A DNA stretch of 64,000 bases, taken from Congeria kusceri (lineage: Eukaryota; Mollusca; Bivalvia; Myida; Dreissenidae). Location of the stretch: contig CM051034.1 in the NCBI GenBank assembly GCA_027627225.1, forward strand, positions 50,352,081-50,416,080, read 5' to 3'. Positions 22,150-32,312 of the stretch are shown here, one piece after another (within the stretch, counting starts at the first letter, position 1; each line of letters starts with the position of its first letter). The notes beneath the pieces are model-generated. The model searched no databases. It worked only from the letters and a program-made list of their open reading frames with translations, and was not told the origin of the DNA. Position numbers and translations under genes: made by a program.

Positions 22150-22375
22150 ACAGTCGATCAGTCATTAGTAAATTTGGACATATCAGTCAAGGAAGCCTTG
22201 AAACGGTGAATGAGTCGGTCAGTTTAAAGGTCAATCGATCGGTGAGTCAGTCAGTCAGTCGCTCTGTCGGTCAGTCAGTCTGTCTGTAATTCAGTCATTT
22301 AGTAAATCGATCAATAAATTAGTCAGTCAGTTAGTTAGCCAATCAGTCAATGAGTCAGTCAGTCAAGTCAAGGTG
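22150..22375. repeat. Imperfect (CAGT)n tract
   Basis: Runs of GTCAGTCAGTCAGTC mixed with TCGGTCAG and TAGTCAGTCAG, in the intron position upstream of exon 2 of the paralogue. Confidence 0.8.
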
Positions 22376-22529
22376 AAGTAATGTAATATTAACAGAACAC
22401 AATCAGGAACTTTTTAAAATAAATTAGTCAAACTTCCCATATTGCAGTTCAACTAAATAAAACATATGTAACTTTCATATTTTCTTGTTCTTTTAAAACA
22501 GTTCACCCAAAATGGAAATATTACTTGAA

Positions 22530-22990
22530 ATGATACTGTTTGAAATCAAAACTATGAGAAAAACTGTATTTCAACTAAGTAACTTTATAGGTCTTAAATC
22601 CTAGTCGTCGATGATCAAAAAATTTGTTATGGGTAATATTGCATACTCAAATGGTATTTCTTCTGATAACTGACTTTTTAATATCTAATCGTTAAATCCC
22701 GGGATCGAGTTGAATTATCTTCAATTTCATTTTCCGTATAACAAATAGATATCCCTTTATGATTTGTTTGTTTTATATCCTGAAACAATTTAGAAACACG
22801 TTCGATGAGATTATTTTTCCTATGAGCGTTTGTGGCTTACTGTATCATATAGGTTACATCAGTTTAACCCTGTTAAACTATAGTCCAATATATTCTTTAA
22901 ATATCAAATGTTTATATATCATTGTAAATCCTGAGCAGTTGTCTTTTACGATCTAAGAATGAGAATATTATTTGGTATATTTTATTTGGG
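22530..22990. repeat. Segmental-duplication flank, copy 2
   Basis: Counterpart of 16560-17090 with the same landmarks in order. It shows that the duplicated block extended beyond the coding exons. Confidence 0.7.
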
Positions 22991-23645
22991 TATCACCAAA
23001 TGTACATTTGCAAGTTTTTGGATTGGGTCATTCTATTATGACATTGTAAACGCTTTGTTTATCCGTGTCCGTATTATTGTCCGGGATTTCAATTAAACTC
23101 TTATGGGAAGCTTCAGTATCAAACGTAGGTGTCACTAGGTGTGCATTCTATCAAGACCATCAGCCACACTACTTTTTTGGAGTTATATATTTTTTTGATA
23201 GCTGCAAATATTATTTAGTACACAATTCTTGGCCGGACTTATTCCCAGTAACCGCTGAAAGGATTTCAATGCAACTATGTGGGAAGTTTTAGTGATGGGA
23301 GGGGATCGCTTATTTTCATTCTTTTTACTACCCTGCTTTTTAGGAGTAACGGTCCTTTCAATATTGCTGTCAATAGTTAATAGTGACCCAGGCATGTCCT
23401 GCCTATTTCCCAACATACACTGGTAGGAATTAATTGAAACATAAAAAAAAGCTTGAGTATTATAAGCAGATGAACACAATTATTATCAGGTTGTTCAGTG
23501 ATTTTTCTTGTAGTTTAAATATGGGACTATTCTTGTCGTGAATATTTCTGAATAAACCCTGCTGAATTTCAATTTCAATGAATCTTGATTGATGGCTTAA
23601 GTACCAAGAATAGATGCGCATATTGTCAGGATGATCCTCATTGTT
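22991..23645. other. Non-coding interval, no feature recognised
   Basis: Short frames only. I see no splice-consistent or repeat structure. Confidence 0.4.
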
Positions 23646-23647
23646 GA

Positions 23648-24880
23648 TTTTTAGCTAAACTGTTCGAAGAAAGGTGAACTTTCGTACTCGCCCCGGCGTT
23701 GGCGTCTGAGCGTGGTTAAAGTTGTATTTAAAAATCCAATAACTCCTACACTATGTATTCAAATTTCTCTGTATAAGGTAAAGCCAATTTATGTTAGCCA
23801 ACATAAATTCACTACGGGAAGCGTCCATCTTTTCTACCCGAATTCTTGTTTGTAGAAGCTCGCGGGTTAGTCAAATAGTTACAACCTTTTTTGCTGAAGT
23901 TCGAAATTAAGTCGAAGAAATAGAACTGTCTGTAGAAGCTCACGGTTAAGTTGGAAGTATTATATCTTTCTTGTAGAAGCTCGATGTTCAGTCGAATTGT
24001 TAAGAACCTTTTTATAGAAGTTCGCCCTTAAGTCAAAGAGTAAGAACGTATTGTAGAAGCTCGTTGCTGAGTCTGATTGTTAGAACCTTTTTATTGAAGC
24101 TCGCGGTTAAGTGGAAGAGTACGAACGTTTTGTAGAAGTCGAAGAGTAAAACTTGTTTGCTGAAGTTTGCGGTTAAGTCGAAGAGTTAGAACCTTTTTGT
24201 TGAAGCTCTCGGATAAGTCTAAGAGTTGGAACTTTTTGAAGAAGCTCGCTGTTAAGGCGAAGAGTTGAAACTGTTCGTAGAAGCTCGTGGTTAAGTCAAA
24301 AAGTTAAAACTGTTTGTAGAAGCTCGCGGTTAAGTAAAAAAGTTAACGAAGAGTTAAATATTTTTTTAGAAGCTCGCGGTTAAGTCGAACAGTTAAAACC
24401 TAAAGTGTAGAAGCTCAAGGTTAAGTCGAAGAGTTAAAACCTTAAGTGTAGAAGCTCAAGGTTAAGTCAAAGAGTTAGAACTTTTTGCAGAAGCTCGCGG
24501 TTAAGTGGAATAGTTAAAAAAACTTTGTATAGAAGCTCGCGCTGGGTTAAGTCAAATAATTAAACTTTTTGTAGAAACTTGCGCCGGGTTAAGTCGAATA
24601 GCTACAACTTTTTGTAGAAACTCGCAGTTAAATTTGAATTGTTTAATTTTTTGTAGAAACTCGTAGTTAAGTTAAAACCTTTCACGCTGAAGCTTGCAAT
24701 TAAGTCGAATAGTTAAAACTTGTTTGCTGACGTTTGCAATTAAGTAAAAGAATTATAATCTATTTGCTAAAGCTTGCAATTAAGTCGAAGAGAGCAAGCT
24801 CGCAACTAGGTCAGATGTTGAAGCTAGCGATAATGTCGAATAATTAAAGCCTTTGTATTTGAAGCATGCAATTAAATTGT
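23648..24880 (+). repeat. Minisatellite of ~40-60-bp units headed by a family-B-like start
   Basis: Starts TTTTTAGCTAAACTGTTCGAAG, like the 5' end of family B (AGCTCGACTATTCGAAG), then CGGCGTTGGCGTC. From about 23840 the word GTAGAAGCTCGCGGTTAAGT and variants (GAAGAGTTAGAACC) recur more than 20 times with variable spacing. Confidence 0.8.
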
Positions 24881-25535
24881 CACTTAAAATCCTAGAAACA
24901 AATATAATTATGAATTATTTCATTCAGCATCACTGTTCATTCAGGTAATCGGCCTACTAGATTTTCAATAGATGGAATGCTAAATCGTCTTTTTTTGTTG
25001 GATATCAAATAAAGTAGAACCTCGACAGCACTACACTACAAATATTGTGTCAAGAAACTCAGCCAAAGAAAGATGCGAGAAAAATATCAGTCTGTGTATG
25101 AACAGAAATTCTACATTCCTGCTCTTTGTGTCAGTTGTCCGTTATGTCAAGCAAATAAATATACTTCATGAACAAAAATACCTACATCATCTGTTGTTTT
25201 CAGTAGTACTAAAAGTGCACATTACTCATGTTACATGTCGACATTTCTTTGTCTGTTGTGGCCAATTCTATTCAGTCTTAAAGCTCCATGAAAACTATCA
25301 GAGGATCAAATAATTGCCGCCCTGTCAGACCGTCATTATGTCCCCTATTATTCGCTTACTGGTGCAATATGTTTCGTGGTACGTGTTTGGGTTTTTATTG
25401 TTGCTGTAATTTCTTCATGAACTACCATTCTTGTACGGGTTCTTTCTCAGCGACCACTGACAGGAATCGATTGCAACTTATAATTATTGTGCGTCTGATT
25501 TCTTATTCAACTGCTATTTAGTTAGTTCGGGTGTC
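24881..25535. other. Non-coding interval, no feature recognised
   Basis: No domain, splice-consistent exon or clear repeat. Overlapping frames are short. Confidence 0.4.
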
Positions 25536-25539
25536 AATT

Positions 25540-25830
25540 GATTTCCCCAACAATTTTATGCGTCAATCTGTCTGTCCGTCCGTTAATCCGTCCTTCTGTC
25601 CGATACTTCGTTTCCATGCGAGATCTCGGGAACTTATCACTAAAATTCAATGAAACTTTATATGCAGCATCCCTAAAGGGCAGACATGCGCATAGTGTCA
25701 AGTCGTTCTGGTCTGATGATTTTTCGGGGAGTTTTTGTTTTCTAATTATCAATAGGACATTTTAAAAGGAAATTTTTGTCTCCGCACGAGATCTCTGGAA
25801 CTGCTAACTCGAATTCAATATACAGAGGAT
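25540..25830 (-). repeat. Reverse copy of family C repeat
   Basis: CTGTCCGTCCGTTAATCCGTCC, then GAAACTTTATATGCAGCATCCCT and GACATGCGCATAGTGTC, which are reverse complements of the family C landmarks at 5060-6777. Confidence 0.7.
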
Positions 25831-25838
25831 ATTTGTTA

Positions 25839-25976
25839 GTTTTCGGTGTGATAACGAGTGATATCGTCACTGGAAAGGGAGACAATTAATATTTTTTACG
25901 AGCACTTGCGCGAATGTAAATATATATTATTGTCTCCCTTTCTGGTGATGATATCACGCGTTATCACACCGAAAAC
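25839..25976. repeat. Imperfect long hairpin (48-bp arms)
   Basis: Arm 25839-25886 (GTTTTCGGTGTGATAACG...) and arm 25929-25976 are reverse complements with about four mismatches and a 42-bp AT-rich loop. Could be a small foldback element. Confidence 0.8.
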
Positions 25977-26703
25977 AAACCAATTTTCTTTTTATTTAAA
26001 TGCTGTTTGAATATTCTTTACATTTGATTTTTATTTAGGGGATTTTTAACACGATATTTACAATATTTCATCCGCACAATTTTCTCTTTAATGTGTAGTA
26101 ATCCGGATTAGTAATAAGCATTCCAGCGCCTCTTGGATTACGATCAAATGTGACATGGATTAGATCTAGTAAGCAACTTAAATTGCAAAAAAAATTTGAC
26201 TCAAGTAATTCATCATGTCAGCGTGTTTACAGTACAACAGTCTACTATGCTACTCAGTATATTGATAGACAACGCAGATTCCGTGTTTCTAAATTTATTT
26301 AAGTTTAAATACAATTGGATACTCATAGTCGTTAGTCAGCTTTTCAATCAAGAAGTTAACACACACTGCTAGCTTTAAATATATTAATGATGAAAGTAAT
26401 TATTGAAAGTGAAAGTGCGTTCAGTTCTCCAAAATTCAGTTTTCTAAAAATAGCGTGTGCATAGGTGTTATGATGTAAACAATAGTTAACACAGTTACGA
26501 CATTCAAATGCACATGTGTTTTGCAAGCAATTTAAGCTGATTAAACTCGTAGATGCGCGTTAAAATGTAAAACAACAAAAGATGTACTGTTAAGGAGTGT
26601 TCTGAAATTGAATACTTACACGTATAAAGTGTTTTCTATATTAATTATTCGGACTTAACAACACAATTGATTAAAAGTCGATCAAGAATTTGAAGAAAAC
26701 AAG

Positions 26704-26750
26704 ATGGCGGAGAATACAACGCTGAACACTTACAAGAACACACATTGGAT
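26704..26750 (+). pseudogene. 5' part of an open frame interrupted by the foldback element
   Basis: ATG lies in a strong context (AACAAGATGGCGG) and reads MAENTTLNTYKNTHW up to the left edge of the element. If the element and one target copy (TTGGAT) are removed, the frame passes directly into 29837-30053 without a stop, giving 87 codons in all. I do not recognise the product. It could be a first exon or a chance frame: short frames of this size are common in this window, and the in-frame match has a one-in-three chance. Confidence 0.4.
26745..26750 (+). repeat. Left target-site duplication (TTGGAT)
   Basis: Identical to 29831-29836 and immediately outside the inverted termini TATGGAACGCC / GGCGTTCCATA. 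The duplication could be 7 bp if the flanking A is counted. Confidence 0.8.
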
Positions 26751-26805
26751 TATGGAACGCCAAAACTGCCTTTTGTTGAGAGAAACTGATATGTTTGGTT
26801 AGTTG

Positions 26806-27250
26806 CCATTTGGTTGAGTCAAGCTGGCATTATTTTGAGTCAAGTTGACATTATGTTGGGTCAAGTTTGCTTTAGGTTGAGTCCAGTTTCCATTATGTTG
26901 AGTCAAGTTGGTATTAGGTTGAGTCAAGTTAGTGTTGGGTCAAATTGGCATTATGTTTAGTCAATTTGACATAATGTTGGGTCAAGATGGCATTATGTTT
27001 AGTTACTATGGCATTAAGTTGAGTCAAATTGGCATAATGTTGGGTCCAGTTGACATATGATTGAGTCTATTTGGCATTAAGTTGAGTCAAGATGACGTAA
27101 GGTTGAGTCAAGTTAGCGTTTTGTTGGGTCAAAAAGCAATTAGGTTGAGTCAAGTTGTCATTATGCTGGGTCAAATTGACATTGGATTGAGTCAAGTTGG
27201 CATTATGTTAAGCCAAATGTATGATATGTTGAGAGATATTTACTTTATGT
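26806..27250 (+). repeat. ~22-bp tandem array, left arm
   Basis: About 20 units of the type GTTGAGTCAAGTTGGCATTA with GGGTC and AGTC variants. Together with 29276-29790 it makes up the long inverted arms of the foldback element. Confidence 0.85.
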
Positions 27251-27388
27251 CAAGTCAGTGTATTTTAATGTTGCGTTCCGGTACTAAAACCTTCGGTCAA
27301 TATAATGCACTGTTGAGTGGTATGGTCCTTATGTTCGGTTCATAGAACAAACAGGCCATAAAGTAAAAACCACTCAACATATCATACG
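27221..27388. repeat. Internal inverted junction in the left arm
   Basis: TATGATATGTTGAG (about 27221) and its complement CTCAACATATCATA (about 27374-27388) flank an asymmetric spacer, each next to a TTTACTTTATG/CATAAAGTAAA pair. The array orientation flips here. Confidence 0.75.
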
Positions 27389-27389
27389 T

Positions 27390-27583
27390 TTGATAGAACC
27401 TTATGCCGAATTGACTCAATCTGATGCCAACTTGACCCAACATAATGTTTACATGACTCAACCTTATGTCAACTTGACCAAACATTATGCAAATTTGACC
27501 CAATCTAATACCAACTTGACTCAACATAATGAAAACGTGACACAACCTAAAGCAAACTTGACTCAACACAATGTCAACTTTAG
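27390..27583 (-). repeat. ~22-bp tandem array, reversed segment
   Basis: Units read ACTCAACCTTATGCCAACTTGACC-like, i.e. the same units as 26806-27250 in opposite orientation. It directly precedes the core boundary TTTAGTGTTTTATCCAGG. Confidence 0.85.
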
Positions 27584-29039
27584 TGTTTTATCCAGGAAGG
27601 CAGAGGGGCATGGCGCAATATATTTAAAAAGAGCATTTTAGCGTGCTGTGTTCTTTTAAAAGGGCACATGTGTTTCAGTGTGTTGGCTATGGGTATCATA
27701 TTTATATATACAAGTTATATTTATATAAAAACAACATATAAAAGCATGTTATCAGTCTTTTGTACCAAAAACAAGTTTTGGCACACGCAGTATTCAATAT
27801 TCACATGGATTAAACTAACAAGAAAAACATATTGTATGTTGTATATCTGCTGAACGCGTTTATTTTATGTAAATCTCTTTATATAACATAAGTAGTACAC
27901 AGCTTGTTTTAATATGGACTTGTGTGTCCGTAACGTATGGAGAAAATTGGGATGCAAATTCTGTGGATCACATAATTACTTTCTTAGTTCTTATAGATCG
28001 ATACTTTATATTTACAAACCTAAAGATTCGTAGCAAACATATAATTACCTTTCAGTTCCATTTTTGGACAGAGCTCTAATAAGTTCTTGTAACATTCAGC
28101 CCAATCTAGGCATTATCTACTTGTTAAGATATATCATGTCAGTTTTGTGACTAAATATGTTTAAAGTTTCGTCTGTCCTTTGCACAAATTTTAATAAACT
28201 AATGGTATTTTTTGCCACTTTTACACTCTCCTTTCTAATTTGTGCCAACCTCCGTTTGCACGATGGCATTTTCCATCTTCACAAATATAAGCAACAAGTT
28301 AATAAAAAAAACTTGTTCATAATTTATTGTCCGACGATTTAACACACAAGTACAAAAACAATATACAATAAGATAATTTACTGTATGTCCAATGCACTGA
28401 TCAGAGCTGCTCTACGTATGTAAGGTTTTGATTAGGAACGTTTGAAAATAAAATAGAATCTGTAATGAAAACTTCTGTTTCAGGCCATCTTAAATGACAT
28501 GTCCGGGAATATTTTGAAGAGGCTAGTTGTGTTTTTTTTACATTTCGGGCCCAAAAGGTGTTGACAGGTAATTCATATTTGACATGCATACCATTTTTAC
28601 AACTTGGTTCCCTTTCACACACCTCAAGTCTCTAGACAGAGAAACCGACTACCGATGACCGGTGTTTGACCCGAAGTTAAGCTACTAAAGGTAATTATTT
28701 GTAATTTTACATTTTCGCAGTGCTAAAAGTATTTGTCAATTGAAATAATGAATCATATTAATTCAAAAAATCAATCCGTAACGAACACGGATAGTGAGAT
28801 GGGGATTTGTCCAATCTACGAGTTTACGTTATGTTTCATTAAGTTAACTGTATACGCATTATCAATTAGACCTTGATGTTACCACTTTGGTCGGTTTAAG
28901 AATCGGGTTCAAGGATCAAGCTGACAATCATTAGTACAGTTATTGATTAAATCAAATCGCTTAGAAACGTGTGTCGGCAATAAATCGAGCACAGTAATCG
29001 ATTTAATCAAATCGATTAGAAATGCATGTGTGCAATAGC

Positions 29040-29145
29040 ACAGGTACTTGTAACAATGATTTTTTAATGTTCCATACGTATATACACTATAATAAAAGTG
29101 TATATACGTATGGAACATTAAAAAATCATTGTTACAAGTACCTGT
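29040..29145. repeat. Perfect 49-bp inverted repeat with 8-bp loop
   Basis: Arm 29040-29088 (ACAGGTACTTGTAACAATGA...) and arm 29097-29145 are exact reverse complements (49/49). The loop is ATAATAAA. It lies inside the core of the foldback element. Confidence 0.95.
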
Positions 29146-29275
29146 GGTCAAGAGGCAATTAAGATCGTTATTGATTAGTGTGAGTGGCAGCTTTTGCCTT
29201 TGAAAAGGGCAAAGTGGCGCTTGAAAAAAAGGGCATGGTGCCGCGCTGCGCGATAAGGGCCTGGATAAAACACTA

Positions 29276-29790
29276 GATTTGACTCAACATAATGCCAATC
29301 TGAATCAACCTAATGCCAACTTGACCAAATATTATGACAACTTGACTCAACCTAATGATAACTTGACCCAACATAAGGCCAATTTGAATCGATCTAGTGT
29401 TAACTTGACTCAACCTAATGTCAACTTAACCGAACATTATGCCAACTTGACACAACCAAATTGCTTTTTGACCCAACAAAATGCCAGTTTGACTCAACCT
29501 AATGCTATCTTAAAACGTAATGCCATTTTCACCCAACATTATGCCAATTTGACCAAACATAATTTCAAATTGACTCAACCCAATGTTAAATTGACTCCAG
29601 CGAATGCCAACTAGACTCAACCTTATGCTATTTTGACTCCACCTTATGCCAGTTTGACCCAACATAATGCCACCTTGACTCAACCTCGTGTCATCTTGAC
29701 TCAACATAACGTCAACTTGACTCAACATAACGCCAATCACACTCAACCTAATGCCAGCTTGACACAACCAAATGCCAACTAACCAAGCAT
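29276..29790 (-). repeat. ~22-bp tandem array, right arm
   Basis: About 22 units of the type GACTCAACCTAATGCCAACT. Runs into the right terminal inverted repeat. Confidence 0.85.
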
Positions 29791-29830
29791 ATCAGTTTCT
29801 CTCCACAAAAGGCAGTTTGGGCGTTCCATA

Positions 29831-29836
29831 TTGGAT
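29831..29836 (+). repeat. Right target-site duplication (TTGGAT)
   Basis: Matches 26745-26750. Confidence 0.8.
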
Positions 29837-30053
29837 ACTTAAATACTTAAGAGTGGTTACTGGCAATGAAAACTTAATACACACAAAACAATATAATTAT
29901 GTGCTTAATGAACACAAGTTATTACTAAAGGGTGCACTGGATTCTTGTTATATTTTGGATTTGGAGAACGGGCAATACAATTATGTAAACAAAGGGAGAC
30001 TACTGTTCATAGGTACAGTAAACAACAAGTGCAAATGTAATATGTTGGGATGA
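29837..30053 (+). pseudogene. 3' part of the interrupted open frame
   Basis: Continues the frame of 26704-26750 for 71 codons to TGA at 30051-30053. Includes LKYLRVVTGNENLIHTK and CYILDLENGQYNYV. A donor-like AG followed by GTACAGTAA near 30011-30020 could end an exon before the stop. No family is recognised and no partner exon was identified. Confidence 0.4.
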
Positions 30054-30121
30054 ATAAAGTGCAAAGGATAAAATAAATACTTTGGATGCTAAAATTAAAT
30101 TTGGACCAAGATGACGAGCTC

Positions 30122-30160
30122 CAATGCCTTGTGGGTAAAACTTGTACCCACAAGGCATTG
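30122..30160. repeat. Short perfect hairpin
   Basis: CAATGCCTTGTGGGTA and TACCCACAAGGCATTG form a 16-bp stem with a 7-nt loop. It is followed by TCTGTTCTAG rather than a T-run, so no terminator role is implied. Confidence 0.85.
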
Positions 30161-30419
30161 TCTGTTCTAGTCTCCTTGGCTCAATACGACGGAGGAAAAT
30201 CCAAGAGAAAATAAGAGGAAAGACACTTCAATATATCAGAGAGGTATTCTTAACAGATGGTGTTATTAATCTTCACTACTTTTCTGTTTTGGGTAATTCT
30301 GTATGATAAATGGTGACATCACCTACAATTAAATTTTGTTCGAATCAAACAAAATTTAAAAAAGTAGTCCATCACTGTGAGTGATATAGGGATATATCTC
30401 ACTGATATTTTCCTATATT

Positions 30420-31511
30420 TCACTACATAGCATTAAATGAAATTTTATATGCAGTATCCCTACCACGAAGTCATGCGCGTATTGTCAGATTGTTCCGGCC
30501 TAATGATTTTTCAGGGAGTTATTGCCCTTTTTATGTTAAAATAGGACATTTTAATTTAATTAATTATTTCGTTTCCGCGTGAAATCTGTGGAACTGGTAA
30601 CTCAAATTCAATGAAACTTTACATGCAGCATCCCTACCATGAGGAAATGCCCATAACTGTGTTTTGTTTATATTCAAAAGTGTTGTAACTTTTAAACTAC
30701 ATAGGTTATTCACTTGAAACTTAGTATATACCTTTGTTATCAACTCCAACATCAAGTGCCACTTTACCCAGTTTTGTATTTTTACACAGTTATACCCCTT
30801 TTCACAAAGATTTTCAGGTTAAAGTTATTCAAAAGTCTTATAACTTTAAAACTATATAAGTGAATTATTTGAAACTGAGAATATACCGTTGCCGTAAACT
30901 CCAGCATCAAGTGACATATTACCCATAACTCAGTTTTGTACTTTGGCACAGTTATGTCCCGTTTTCACATCCATATTCAGTTTTAAGTTTATATTTTATT
31001 TTTTGTAACTAAAAAACTACATAAGTTATTCACTTGAAACTTGGAATGTACCTTTGTCATCAACTCCAGCATCAAGTGCAATATTCCCCTTAACTCGTAT
31101 TTGTATTTTTACTGAGTGCCCATTTCAATATAGATTTTCCTGCTTAAGGTTATTTTCAAGTCTCTGACTTCAATTTTTTTTAAATTATTCACTTTAAACT
31201 TGAGAGAATATCAACTCCAGCATCAGGTGCAACAATCTCTCCAACTCTTATATTTTGACACATTTATGACCATTCTTTACTTAGATATTCAAAATAATGG
31301 TTTGGGCCTATAATTACCAAACAGCTTTGCTCATAACTCTGATTTTATATGTTTACTGATAGAAGCTTACAGGTGACTATATATACCTGTTCCTACTTTA
31401 TTTATAAACAAGTCTATGTGTCTAGTTTTCTTTCCGCTGTCCACTTTCAAACAAATGTGCCTACTGAAATACTTCGAATAGTCGAGTGCGCTGTCCTCCG
31501 ACAGCTTTTGT
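30420..31511 (+). repeat. Composite of family C (reverse) and family B repeats
   Basis: 30430-30650 carries reverse family C words (TATATGCAGTATCCCTACC; GTCAGATTGTTCCGG). From 30650 on, family B units (ACTACATAGGTTATTCACTTG, AACTCCAGCATCAAGTG) continue to a family B end at about 31471-31511 (TTCGAATAGTCGAGTGCGCT, then TCCTCCGACAGCTTTTGTT). Confidence 0.75.
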
Positions 31512-31689
31512 TCCTTTTTATAAAAAATATGACATAATAGGATAATTATTTTCCACGCTACATTTCAGGAACCAATGTCTTGAATTAAGAGAAATTTTCT
31601 AAGCACTTTGCAGCATCAAATTGTCAGGTCGTTCCAGTCTGATGATGTTTCAGGGAGTAATTGCCCTTTGGTTATAAACTGGCCTTTTT

Positions 31690-32010
31690 GTTACGCCATG
31701 GACGAAAGGATTTAAAAATAACTTGGCACAAACTTTGCCGCAATTAGATGGTGTGTAGTGCTCCTGAATCAGGTCCGTAGGTCAAAGGTTATGGTCACAC
31801 CAGTGACTTAGAGGTAAAAACGTCATTGGCTCTTTGCTTGTCCGTACTATAACTTGGGCATGGATTGGGGGATTTTCAAATTGTTTGGCACAAATGTTTA
31901 CCTAAATGAGACGGCATGTCATGCGCATGAACCAGGACCGTGTGTCCATAGGTTTATGGTAAAGACCACAATTAGAGGGAACATCCATCGGTTCTACTGA
32001 TGTTTTTGTT
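31690..32010 (-). repeat. Reverse copy of the CCTTTGACCT-type repeat
   Basis: Contains TTGGCACAAA, GGTCCGTAGGTCAAAGGTTA and the end ACATCCATCGGTTCTACTGA, which are complements of words at 3660-4060 and 5930-6000. Confidence 0.65.
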
Positions 32011-32054
32011 TTGTATTGAAGTGCCTTTGATGTTTCTACTAAATCTTAATTTGT

Positions 32055-32312
32055 GGCGCGTCGTGGGAAAACCGGTCTTAATGCATGTGCATAAAGTGTC
32101 ATCCCCGATTAGCCTGTGCAGTCAGGACAGGCTAATCCGGGATGGCACTTTCTGCCTAAAGTGGATTTATGTTTAAAAGAGACTTCCTTGAAACAGAATA
32201 TACCATAAAAGCGGAAAGTGCCATCCCGGATTAGCCTGTGCGGACTGCACAGGCTAATCCGGGACGACACTTTACGCACATGCATTAAGACCAGTTTTCT
32301 CACGACAAACCA
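32055..32312. mobile_element. Palindromic MITE-like element (dreissenid type), copy 1
   Basis: Terminal inverted repeats GGCGCGTCGTGGGAAAACCG and a mirrored end near 32312. Internally, GATTAGCCTGTGCAGTC and its complement form hairpins twice. Non-coding. Related copies lie at 36806, 45045, 52788 and 55215. Confidence 0.85.

Larger units (their letters stand above)
26751..29830. mobile_element. Foldback-type transposable element (3.08 kb)
   Basis: Terminal inverted repeats begin TATGGAACGCC..AACTGCC and continue for ~70 bp (AGAGAAACTGATATG, TTGGTTAGTTG). They run on into arrays of ~22-bp units (GTTGAGTCAAGTTGGCATTA type): 26806-27250 forward and 29276-29790 reverse. The left arm has an additional reverse array (about 27357-27583). 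The core, 27584-29275, is bounded by inverted copies of TAGTGTTTTATCCAGG. No transposase is visible, so it is non-autonomous. Long arms made of short tandem repeats are the hallmark of foldback elements (FB of Drosophila, TU of sea urchin, Galileo); the superfamily here is undetermined. Confidence 0.85.

Noticed and set aside
30122..30160. Transcription terminator
   Set aside because: A bacterial-type terminator is not expected in this eukaryotic DNA and there is no T-run after the stem.
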